From: CAZKEG01 sp964601575
Lineage (GTDB): Bacteria; Desulfobacterota; Thermodesulfobacteria; Thermodesulfobacteriales; Thermodesulfatatoraceae
Reading direction: 5' to 3'
DNA: 5,311 nucleotides
NCBI GenBank assembly: GCA_964601575.1
Contig: CAZROA010000059.1
Coordinates: 1-5,311 of the forward strand
Positions 1 to 5,311 of the stretch are shown piece after piece; within the stretch, counting starts at the first letter, position 1; each line of letters starts with the position of its first letter. The position numbers and the translations under genes are program-made. The notes beneath the pieces were generated by a model that did not search any database, was not told the DNA's origin, and saw only the letters and a program-made list of their open reading frames with translations.

Positions 1-26
1 AGATCTGGCCAAAGATTACTGGGAAT

Positions 27-54
27 TCCCTTTTTACAAATCTTCAAAAAGGGA
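27..54 (+). terminator. Possible weak terminator hairpin at the kinase 3' end
   Basis: A perfect 9-base inverted repeat, TCCCTTTTT (27-35) and AAAAAGGGA (46-54), flanks a 10-base loop. Read on the plus strand it is followed at once by TTTTT (55-59), as in an intrinsic terminator for a plus-strand gene entering from the left. Read on the minus strand it spans the last codons and the stop (34-36) of the histidine kinase, and no U-tract follows. The stem has only three G-C pairs, so it is weak. It may partly reflect the A/T-rich codons at the kinase C terminus. Confidence 0.35.
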
Positions 55-1839
55 TTTTTGCTGACTCTCTTCGGCCTCGGCCAAGGGGAGAAAGATCTCA
101 AAGGTCGTCCCTTGGCCAGGGATACTCCTTACCTGGATGTAACCTCCATGTTCTCTGACAATACCATAAACCTGGGCCAAGCCCAGGCCGGTGCCATTGA
201 CCTTGGTAGTAAAGAAGGGTTCAAAGATACGGGCCGAGATTTCTTGAGAAATACCATGTCCGGTATCTGAAATGGTGATCTTGACCCATCTCTTGGTCTC
301 AGAAAAGGGGCTCCGGTGCTCAGGAGGAAGGGTACTTTCCTCTACGGAGAAGGTAATTTTGCCCCCACTCGGCATGGCGTCCCTGGCGTTGATGATCAGG
401 TTAAAAAAGACCTGTTTGAGCTGAGAAGGAGAGGCGTAAACAAAGAATTTTTTCTCAGGGATAACAATTTCTAGCTCTATTTGCTCGGTAAGGACGCCTT
501 CAAATAACTTGCGGTTGTCCTCGATAAAGGCCCCCAGTTCAAAGGTGGTCTTTTCCGGTTTACTGCGTCGGCTGAAATCGAGTAATTGACTGACCAAATG
601 GGCAGCCCGTTTGGCCTGGGAGAGGATAGTCTCCAAGGCAGCCCTGGTCTTTTTATCCGGTTTATTTTTGATGAGCAGGAGTTCAGCATAACCGCTAATG
701 GTGGTCAAGATATTATTGAATTCATGGGCAATACCCCCGGCCAATTGGGCAATGGCCTCTAACTTGGCCACTTGCTGGAGATGACTCTCGATCTCCAGCT
801 CTCTTGTGATATCCCTCTGAATGGCTACAAAATGGGAGATCTCGAGGGATTCATCCCGAGCAGGAAAGATGGTCACCTCATCGGTATAGAGGCGACCATC
901 CTTTCGGCGGTTGACTATTCGGCCACGCCAGGTATGTCCAGAAAGAATGGTTGACCAGAGGTTCTGATAAAATTCAGCAGAGTGATACCCGCTTTTCAAG
1001 ATAGATGGGGTCTTTCCCAAGACCTCTTCTAAAGAATAACCTGAGGTGCGTTCAAAGGCCGGATTGACGTAGATGATCTTCCCTTCCCGATCGGTAATGA
1101 TGACAGACTCGTTGGCGTGTTCTAGGGCAGAAAAGAGTAAGAAGAGTAGTTTTTCCGTCTCTTTTTTCTTTGAGCTGTCATCAATGACCAGGATGATCTT
1201 GTCTTCATCTTGATAAGCAAAACGACGGGCATGAATCTCCGCCGGGAAGGTGTGGCCAGCAAAGCCTTGCTGCCGGGTGTTGAAGACCACCCTGTTTCGC
1301 TCCTTCAGTTCCTTTTTGAGCAATTCCCAATCTCTAGGGTTACTAAAGAGCTCTGAGACCCTAAATTTTTCTAACCTTGGAGAGGGAAAGGCAAACCGAC
1401 GCCTGGCCGCGACGTTTACCTCAAGGAGCATACCAGTCTCAAAATCAGCGACGATTACCGCCTGCGGAATGGCATCAAGCAAGACCCGACGCCAGACTAG
1501 GGCCTCTTTTAAAGCCTCCTCGGTCTTGACTCGGGTAGAAACGTCAAACAAAAGGCCAATGATCTTGTTAGGCTCATCATAAGAGGCAAAAAGTTCTCCC
1601 CATTCCGGGCCTTTCTCGTTTTGAAGCCTTAACCTCCAACCCTGAATAATTCCGCCGGCCTGGAGATAGGCAGTAATACGTTGCCATTCTTCGGGATAGA
1701 TCAAGAGTTCGGTAAAGTTTTGAATATCTTTAAAGGCTTGTTTAAAGGCCTCATTTTTTTCTAATATTTGGCCGTCAAGGTCAGCAATAAAAGAGCAAGG
1801 TGTTCGTAACTTAAAACCTTGGTATTCAAAACTACTCAT
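34..1839 (-). CDS. Soluble three-PAS sensor histidine kinase (NtrB-like)
   Basis: The 601-residue protein is a two-component sensor kinase that should autophosphorylate on His372 and pass the phosphate to a response regulator. Modules in order: a degenerate PAS-like region (about 13-104), a second PAS (about 118-222), a canonical PAS (about 235-346), a dimerisation/phosphoacceptor helix with the H-box GGIAHEFNN (368-376), and a HATPase_c domain with N-box NLIINARDA (480-488), G1 box DTGHG (525-529), F-box EPFFTT (540-545) and G2 box GTGLGLA (549-555). All catalytic boxes are intact. No membrane segment or signal peptide is visible, so it should act in the cytoplasm. The third PAS has the TWRG...NRRKDG signature seen in NifL-type PAS domains, so redox or flavin sensing is possible but only inferred. 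The start is fixed by an in-frame stop two codons upstream (1846-1848); no good ribosome binding site precedes it (AGGGGA lies 15 bases away). No response regulator gene lies in the window; one could lie beyond base 1. The kinase and domain calls are firm, the ligand is unknown. Confidence 0.95.
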   Translation of the reverse strand: MSSFEYQGFKLRTPCSFIADLDGQILEKNEAFKQAFKDIQNFTELLIYPEEWQRITAYLQAGGIIQGWRLRLQNEKGPEWGELFASYDEPNKIIGLLFDVSTRVKTEEALKEALVWRRVLLDAIPQAVIVADFETGMLLEVNVAARRRFAFPSPRLEKFRVSELFSNPRDWELLKKELKERNRVVFNTRQQGFAGHTFPAEIHARRFAYQDEDKIILVIDDSSKKKETEKLLFLLFSALEHANESVIITDREGKIIYVNPAFERTSGYSLEEVLGKTPSILKSGYHSAEFYQNLWSTILSGHTWRGRIVNRRKDGRLYTDEVTIFPARDESLEISHFVAIQRDITRELEIESHLQQVAKLEAIAQLAGGIAHEFNNILTTISGYAELLLIKNKPDKKTRAALETILSQAKRAAHLVSQLLDFSRRSKPEKTTFELGAFIEDNRKLFEGVLTEQIELEIVIPEKKFFVYASPSQLKQVFFNLIINARDAMPSGGKITFSVEESTLPPEHRSPFSETKRWVKITISDTGHGISQEISARIFEPFFTTKVNGTGLGLAQVYGIVREHGGYIQVRSIPGQGTTFEIFLPLAEAEESQQKSLFEDL

Positions 1840-1944
1840 CGGTATTTAAAGAAAATCCCCTCTAGGCTTGATTAAATCAGCCATTTCTTGCTTAACAAAA
1901 ATGGCTAAAAAAAGCAACTTCTAAAAGAATATCAATCAAGGACG
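1840..1944. promoter_or_regulatory. Divergent intergenic control region with three palindromes
   Basis: This 105-base AT-rich spacer separates the divergently transcribed histidine kinase and the 91-residue gene, so it must hold any local promoters for both. It carries three short symmetrical elements: TGATT-A-AATCA (1869-1879), AGCCATTT...AAATGGCT (1879-1886 and 1899-1906) and TTCT-AAA-AGAA (1919-1929). I could not find a well-spaced -35/-10 pair of the housekeeping type on either strand, so no promoter is placed. The symmetry fits binding sites for a dimeric regulator, but AT-rich DNA produces short palindromes by chance. Confidence 0.45.
1879..1906. repeat. Inverted repeat / bulged hairpin
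   Basis: The arms AGCCATTT (1879-1886) and AAATGGCT (1899-1906) pair perfectly. Inside them TTG (1888-1890) and CAA (1896-1898) add three pairs after a single bulged C (1887), leaving a five-base loop. It lacks a U-tract on either side in the direction a terminator would need, which favours an operator or a leader RNA hairpin. Function is inferred only from symmetry and from its place between divergent genes. Confidence 0.45.
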
Positions 1945-2220
1945 ATGGCTAGAATTACAATCGAAAAGGCAAGGCGTTGGGTAATGGAACAAGTTCCTTC
2001 TCTTAAAGAAGGAGAATGTCTGGATCTATTGTGTAAAAAACGCAACCGTTTAGTCCGTATTATCAAGCTAGCCCATGGCTTCCGCCTTGAGGAACGAGGC
2101 TTTTTTCAGGAAGACCACCAAGCCACCGGCCTAAAAGAACTCGAAAAGCTCCTCTCTCGCCTCATCTCCCGTGAGTTCCCCCGTAGCCACATGTTGTGGG
2201 TCTTCAAACGCCGGGCCTAG
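1945..2220 (+). CDS. Small basic protein of unknown function
   Basis: The 91-residue product is not one I recognise. It is rich in Arg and Lys (13 Arg and 8 Lys against about 12 acidic residues, so clearly basic), has no signal peptide or membrane segment, and is probably cytoplasmic. An N-terminal part with two cysteines (Cys25 and Cys30, within ECLDLLC) leads to a predicted beta-rich middle (RLVRIIKLAHGFRLEERGFF), then a helix (GLKELEKLLSRLISREF) and a short C-terminal strand ending in basic residues. The charge would allow nucleic-acid binding, but no known motif shows this. The ATG at 1945 has only a close, weak AAGGA (1938-1942, two bases away). ATG at 1984 (residue 14) is an alternative start, with AAGG about 11 bases upstream. 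It is transcribed away from the histidine kinase, and 103 bases separate it from the DUF505-like gene. Codon use and composition resemble the neighbours, so it looks like a real gene. Confidence 0.72.
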   Translation: MARITIEKARRWVMEQVPSLKEGECLDLLCKKRNRLVRIIKLAHGFRLEERGFFQEDHQATGLKELEKLLSRLISREFPRSHMLWVFKRRA

Positions 2221-2250
2221 GGGAAACCAAATCCCGTTGATTAAGACCTG

Positions 2251-2306
2251 CTGGTGATTACCTTACTCATGGGCTTTGGTTGAGTGAGACCTTGGGTCAT
2301 CACCGT
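2251..2306 (+). promoter_or_regulatory. Structured leader upstream of the DUF505-like gene
   Basis: An outer stem GGTGAT (2253-2258) with ATCACC (2299-2304) encloses an inner hairpin, CTTACTCA (2262-2269) with TGAGTGAG (2281-2288), which has eight pairs including one G-U. The 3' arm of the outer stem ends only six bases before the strong Shine-Dalgarno sequence. That arm's CACC (2301-2304) can instead pair with GGTG at 2314-2317, which includes the end of the Shine-Dalgarno sequence, so the two pairings exclude each other. It matches no riboswitch class that I recognise. A regulatory role is inference. Confidence 0.35.
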
Positions 2307-2307
2307 A

Positions 2308-2316
2308 AAAGGAGGT
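2308..2316 (+). promoter_or_regulatory. Strong Shine-Dalgarno that sets the DUF505-like start
   Basis: AAAGGAGGT is a nearly full complement of the usual 3' end of 16S rRNA. From GGAGG (2311-2315) to the ATG at 2324 is eight bases, a normal spacing. The in-frame GTG at 2315 overlaps this site and so cannot be the start it serves. Confidence 0.85.
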
Positions 2317-2323
2317 GGGAGCG

Positions 2324-4054
2324 ATGATCGTCACCGTGAAGCACCTGAATATGTTGCGTCGCCTAGAGAAAAAGGCCAAAGAAGGAGGTGCCCTTAGCCG
2401 AGTGCTCGATCAACTTACCGAGGAAGACCTGGATTTGCTCTTACATCTTCGTTTGGCTGGTCTGGTAACCGAGGAAGAAGATGATTTTACCCTCACTCGA
2501 TCAGGTCTTTTGCTGCTCGAATCCTTTGAGATGGCGGAAAAAGAAGGTGGACTCAATCTCTCTGAGCTTTCAGAAGGCTTCCGGCTGATCGGCTCAGAGG
2601 TCATTAGCCTGCTTATGGTCTGCGAGAAGGCCCAAGGGCGAACGGATTTTGATCCGGAGCTAAATCGCGAATTAGAAAGACGGGGGCTGGCCCGAAATGG
2701 TCGTTTGTTACCGTGGGGGCAGGCCATTCTTGAGGCCTATCGCAAGGCTGAGGTGGAACTGGCGGTGACCCCAGCGGTGGCTAAGACTTTAGGGGAGATA
2801 CCCCCAGGGCCGGCAAGGAAGAGTTTTCTTGAAGGGGTACCAGCTAATCATATCTTTGAACTAGAGGCCCAGAGACTGCTCGTCTTTAGCCTCCCAGAGG
2901 GGCAGTTCTATTCCTTAACCGGTGTTGGCAACCAGATTCGAGCGGCCTTGAAGGCCGGGTTGGTCCCAGAAGTCCTTCTCAATATTGGCGTGCTTAAGAG
3001 TATCTTGGCCGGAGAAAGGACCAAGGCCTTGGAAAGACTTGGGGCCATCGACACCAAAGGTGAGATTACCTACCCCGGGCGACACCTCCTGGCCGCGGCC
3101 AGGCTCTTTTTTAACCCTATCGTGGTCAATCCTTCCCTTGATCTGAGTGGTTGGAATCTTACCGTGCTTCAGGCGGTAAAAGAGGCTCCGGTAAAGACCA
3201 TGGAAGGCATTGAAGAATTTCTGGCGGCCAAAGAGATCAACGATCCGTTTAGGATCAAACAGAGTCTCTACCGCTTAGAGGGCTTTCGGCTCATCCGCAC
3301 CACCGAAGAAGGTACTTATGAGCTCACCGAATGGGGAGAAAAACTCCTAGCTCTAGGAGACCTCTCACCGGTCCATGCCCAGGCGGTGATGGCCCTTACC
3401 GTCACCCGGACCGAAAACCTTTCCCCAGACGACACATGGGTGCTCAAGGCCGAAGGCCAAGGGATCTTGGGAAATGGTTATCCCAGCAGCAGAGGGGTCC
3501 TTCTAGCGGAAATTGCTTCGGCTATCGAGCGCCTGCCGGTAATCACCCGGGAAGAGATGTTGGTCTTGCGCCGTCTTCCCCTTTGGCGCGGAATAAGTGA
3601 GGCCGAAGTCCTTGAGATGTTCCCGGAAAAAGAACACCCTCACGTCCTCCATGCCCTGCGTAAGTTATTGGCCTCGGGCCTGGTGGATCTCTGGCCGGGC
3701 AATCTCTACACCCTTACCGAGGCCGGAGAAAAGATCAAACAAGGGCTTTCCGGAGTGCCTGAGGGAGTAAATTTTCCGGTGACCCCGCACACTTGGCGAC
3801 TCCTTTTGGCCCTCAAAGAGATCGGACGTTTCTCGGAAAAAGGCCGAAAAATCCGTGTGCGTAAGGAAGATTATGCCCTCTTGGAAAAGAAGGCCGGCCT
3901 TGGAACAGAAATCTTTGGTAAAACCCTCGAGAGTGCACGCTTGTGCCGTTTCGTATCCGGGTTAGATGTGCTAGAAACAGGGGTGCTTCTCCTCGAGGGC
4001 CTAGAGCTCTTGAAGAGACTCAAGACCGATTGGGAAGAGATCAGGGTGTGGTGA
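2324..4054 (+). CDS. DUF505-family-like protein with repeated winged-helix-like units
   Basis: The 576-residue protein has no signal peptide or membrane segments and should be cytoplasmic. Its size and overall look fit DUF505 (Pfam family), whose function I do not know; this assignment is from memory of the family. The sequence repeats a pattern of a leucine-rich helix, Gly-Leu/Phe, a short charged hairpin, Tyr/Phe-x-Leu-Thr-x-x-Gly, then a second helix. Clear copies end near residues 55-62 (FTLTRSG), 196-201 (YSLTGVG), 332-338 (YELTEWG) and 462-468 (YTLTEAG), and more diverged ones near 116-136 and 237-257. This is how winged-helix domains look, so DNA or RNA binding is a reasonable inference, though no enzyme motif is seen. 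The start is ATG 2324, set by a strong Shine-Dalgarno sequence, rather than GTG 2315. Its stop overlaps the dut start (TGATG at 4052-4056), which indicates translational coupling with dUTPase and ThyX. Confidence 0.82.
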   Translation: MIVTVKHLNMLRRLEKKAKEGGALSRVLDQLTEEDLDLLLHLRLAGLVTEEEDDFTLTRSGLLLLESFEMAEKEGGLNLSELSEGFRLIGSEVISLLMVCEKAQGRTDFDPELNRELERRGLARNGRLLPWGQAILEAYRKAEVELAVTPAVAKTLGEIPPGPARKSFLEGVPANHIFELEAQRLLVFSLPEGQFYSLTGVGNQIRAALKAGLVPEVLLNIGVLKSILAGERTKALERLGAIDTKGEITYPGRHLLAAARLFFNPIVVNPSLDLSGWNLTVLQAVKEAPVKTMEGIEEFLAAKEINDPFRIKQSLYRLEGFRLIRTTEEGTYELTEWGEKLLALGDLSPVHAQAVMALTVTRTENLSPDDTWVLKAEGQGILGNGYPSSRGVLLAEIASAIERLPVITREEMLVLRRLPLWRGISEAEVLEMFPEKEHPHVLHALRKLLASGLVDLWPGNLYTLTEAGEKIKQGLSGVPEGVNFPVTPHTWRLLLALKEIGRFSEKGRKIRVRKEDYALLEKKAGLGTEIFGKTLESARLCRFVSGLDVLETGVLLLEGLELLKRLKTDWEEIRVW

Positions 4055-4497
4055 TGAAACTGCGGATCTGGCGGAAGGACCCACGGGCAAGACTGCCGGA
4101 AAAGGCCTCTGGGGAGTCTATCGGTTTTGATCTCTTTGCCCTGGAGGCCACCGAAGTGCCCCCAAAGGCCCAGGCCTTGGTCAGGACAGGCTTGGTCATC
4201 GAGGCCCCCAAACCCTTTGCCATGTTTATCTTTCCCCGATCTTCTCTCTTTCGCAAAAAGGGGCTCATCTTTCCCCATTCGGTAGGGGTAATCGATTTTG
4301 ACTATTGCGGAGAGGACGACGAACTCATGGTCCCGGTCTTAAATTTCAAAACCGAACCAGTGCTGATCGAGGCCGGGGAACGGATTGCCCAATTGGTCCT
4401 TCTTCAGGTGCTTTCCGAGGTCGAGGTAGAGGAATTAGCCGCCCCTCCGAAAGGAGACTCCCGCGGCGGTTTCGGGAGCACCGGAGGTTATCGCTGA
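4054..4497 (+). CDS. dut: Deoxyuridine 5'-triphosphate nucleotidohydrolase (dUTPase)
   Basis: The enzyme hydrolyses dUTP to dUMP and pyrophosphate, keeping uracil out of DNA and supplying dUMP for thymidylate synthesis. All five motifs of the trimeric dUTPase family are present in the 147 residues, a typical length: motif 1 SIGFDLFA (22-29), motif 2 PRSSLFRKKG (61-70), motif 3 VGVIDFDYCGE (77-87) with the catalytic Asp81 and the base-selecting Tyr84, motif 4 GERIAQL (108-114), and the glycine-rich motif 5 SRGGFGSTGG (136-145) with the uracil-stacking Phe140. Motif 3 has Cys85 where Arg is usual, and motif 1 reads SIGF in place of the common SAGY. The complete motif 5 favours dUTPase over dCTP deaminase. 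The start is ATG 4054, overlapping the DUF505-like stop; AGGG at 4043-4046 lies seven bases upstream. GTG codons at 4048 and 4051 are possible starts adding one or two residues. It is followed after 17 bases by thyX, the next pathway step. Confidence 0.95.
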   Translation: MKLRIWRKDPRARLPEKASGESIGFDLFALEATEVPPKAQALVRTGLVIEAPKPFAMFIFPRSSLFRKKGLIFPHSVGVIDFDYCGEDDELMVPVLNFKTEPVLIEAGERIAQLVLLQVLSEVEVEELAAPPKGDSRGGFGSTGGYR

Positions 4498-4504
4498 CCC
4501 CTGT

Positions 4505-4510
4505 AGGAGG
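4505..4510 (+). promoter_or_regulatory. Ribosome binding site of thyX
   Basis: AGGAGG lies four bases before the ATG at 4515, within the 17-base gap after the dut stop. The spacing is short but the match is strong. It fixes the thyX start and shows that thyX has its own initiation site within the operon. Confidence 0.75.
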
Positions 4511-4514
4511 CCTT

Positions 4515-5311
4515 ATGCTCAAACTTGACGAATACCTGAGCAAGAACCAGACCCTTCAGAAGGCCTTTTGGGAGAGATTGATTGCAGAAAGGGGCCCGGC
4601 GCTCTTTAAAGACACCTTATTTTTGAGCTTCCTCGGGGCCAGGATCTGTTATGCCTCCACTAAACCATTGGCCCTCTTTGCCGAAGAACGCTTTCGTCAA
4701 CCGGAAAAACTCCTGGCCTTTCTCATGCGGCTTAAGACCTCCGGACACACCAGCATCTTTGCCCATTCCCCTTTGGTCGTTTCGGTCAAAGGTCTTACCA
4801 AGGAAGAAAAGGCCTCTTTAGCCTGCGCCTTTTATAAGGCCTGGTGGACGCCCGAAGGCGAGGCCCTTTGTCTGAATTTAAGGCACCTGGCCGAGGTCCT
4901 TGAAGAGGAAGCCTTTCAGGAGGTACTTTCTGCCTCCCTTGAAGCCAGCAAGGCCTGGAAGGAATTTCGTTGTCTGTGTTTTGCCTTTGAGCCGAATGGT
5001 GAACCCAAATTAATGGAAGAGGGCCGCCTAGGAGACTGGGCCGAGAGACCGCCCGAGCTCTTGCCCGGGCTATTTGATCAGATGGAAGTGATAGTGATTG
5101 ACGTAGCCCCTGAGTCTACGGCCCCTTTTGGCTGGTTGGCCGTCTTGGTAGAAGGCTTTAGTCGGCTCTTCTCCCATCAATTTGTGCGCCATACCTGGCT
5201 CAATTTCAATCAGCGCTCCCATCGTTACACTGAGGTGGATAAATTCGTCCTGCCGCCCTCCTTTGAGGCCGTGCCTGAGGGGCGCCAGCTCTACGAGGAG
5301 ACCATTAATAA
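4515..5311 (+). CDS. thyX: Divergent flavin-dependent thymidylate synthase, 3'-truncated by the window
   Basis: ThyX uses FAD, NADPH and methylenetetrahydrofolate to convert dUMP to dTMP. The frame is open from ATG 4515 to the window end, giving 265 codons with no stop. The C-terminal part has the ThyX signature region: HQFVRH (221-226), then RHT plus seven residues plus Ser235, and SHRYTE (235-240), followed by the usual FVLPPSF (244-250). Thr227 replaces the last Arg of the classical RHR-x7-S motif. The N-terminal part also looks ThyX-like: GARICYAS (41-48) and SGHTSIFAH (76-84), where family members have AAR...S/Y and GH.S/TPFEH. Canonical ThyX has only about 25-30 residues between GH and RHR; here His78 and Arg225 are 147 apart. 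Residues 201-226 (STAPFGWLAV...HQFVRH) look like a second copy of the 79-100 segment, so this may be a fused or internally duplicated ThyX. It lies 17 bases after dut. Family assignment is good; activity is not certain. Confidence 0.85.
   Translation, partial: MLKLDEYLSKNQTLQKAFWERLIAERGPALFKDTLFLSFLGARICYASTKPLALFAEERFRQPEKLLAFLMRLKTSGHTSIFAHSPLVVSVKGLTKEEKASLACAFYKAWWTPEGEALCLNLRHLAEVLEEEAFQEVLSASLEASKAWKEFRCLCFAFEPNGEPKLMEEGRLGDWAERPPELLPGLFDQMEVIVIDVAPESTAPFGWLAVLVEGFSRLFSHQFVRHTWLNFNQRSHRYTEVDKFVLPPSFEAVPEGRQLYEETIN

Noticed and set aside
1250..1582. Plus-strand open frame of 110 codons within the histidine kinase
   Set aside because: It lies wholly antisense to a kinase with intact domains. 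Its product has low-complexity Ser/Arg-rich content typical of a shadow frame, and no ribosome binding site supports it.
1888..1932. TTGCTT with TAAAAG or GAATAT as a promoter of the 91-residue gene
   Set aside because: The spacings are far from 17 bases and the -10 candidates are weak. AT-rich sequence gives such matches by chance.
2221..2235. GGGA...TCCC repeat just after the 91-residue gene as a terminator
   Set aside because: Only four pairs form and no T-tract follows, so it is not a credible terminator.
2237..2269. Possible promoter TTGATT ... TACTCA ahead of the DUF505-like gene
   Set aside because: The spacing is 21 bases and the -10 match is poor, so it cannot be supported as a housekeeping promoter.
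2315..2323. GTG at 2315 as the start of the DUF505-like gene
   Set aside because: The GTG overlaps the Shine-Dalgarno sequence itself. ATG 2324 sits at the proper eight-base spacing.
3943..4053. N-terminal extension of dUTPase upstream of ATG 4054
   Set aside because: The added Arg-rich residues come from an alternative frame of the DUF505-like gene. The dUTPase family starts at the MKLRI-like strand, and the TGATG overlap gives a natural start.
3871..4278. Minus-strand open frame of 135 codons across the DUF505-dut junction
   Set aside because: It is antisense to two well-supported coding regions, including the conserved dUTPase motifs, and has no family resemblance.

Overview
The window is a moderately GC-rich (about half G+C by eye) bacterial chromosomal segment with tightly packed genes, strong AGGAGG-type ribosome binding sites and frequent AGA/AGG arginine codons. 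Together with a DUF505-family protein (a family I recall mainly from thermophilic bacteria and archaea) and a flavin-dependent thymidylate synthase instead of ThyA, this suggests a thermophilic anaerobe, perhaps of the Thermodesulfobacteria group. That placement is inference, not proof. No IS element, CRISPR array, tRNA or rRNA is visible.

Layout: (1) 34-1839, minus strand: a 601-residue soluble histidine kinase with three PAS-like sensor modules, the last resembling the PAS of NifL. Its end is marked by a small AT-rich hairpin at 27-54. (2) 1840-1944: an AT-rich divergent intergenic region carrying three short palindromes, the likely shared control region. (3) 1945-2220, plus: a 91-residue basic protein of unknown function. 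(4) 2221-2323: a leader with nested inverted repeats ending in a near-perfect Shine-Dalgarno sequence. (5) 2324-4054, plus: a 576-residue DUF505-like protein built from repeated winged-helix-like units. (6) 4054-4497, plus: dUTPase (dut), whose start codon overlaps the preceding stop in TGATG. (7) 4515-5311, plus, cut by the window end: a divergent flavin-dependent thymidylate synthase (thyX).

DUF505, dut and thyX look like one transcription unit. The dUTPase hydrolyses dUTP to dUMP, and ThyX would methylate dUMP to dTMP, so the last two genes are consecutive pathway steps. The DUF505-like protein is translationally coupled to them, which makes it a candidate regulator or partner in nucleotide supply or genome maintenance. 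The most unusual items are the ThyX, whose conserved motifs are spread over two half-repeats about 150 residues apart with a changed RHR signature, and the modular architecture of the DUF505-like protein. I do not see a convincing entirely new multi-gene system here.
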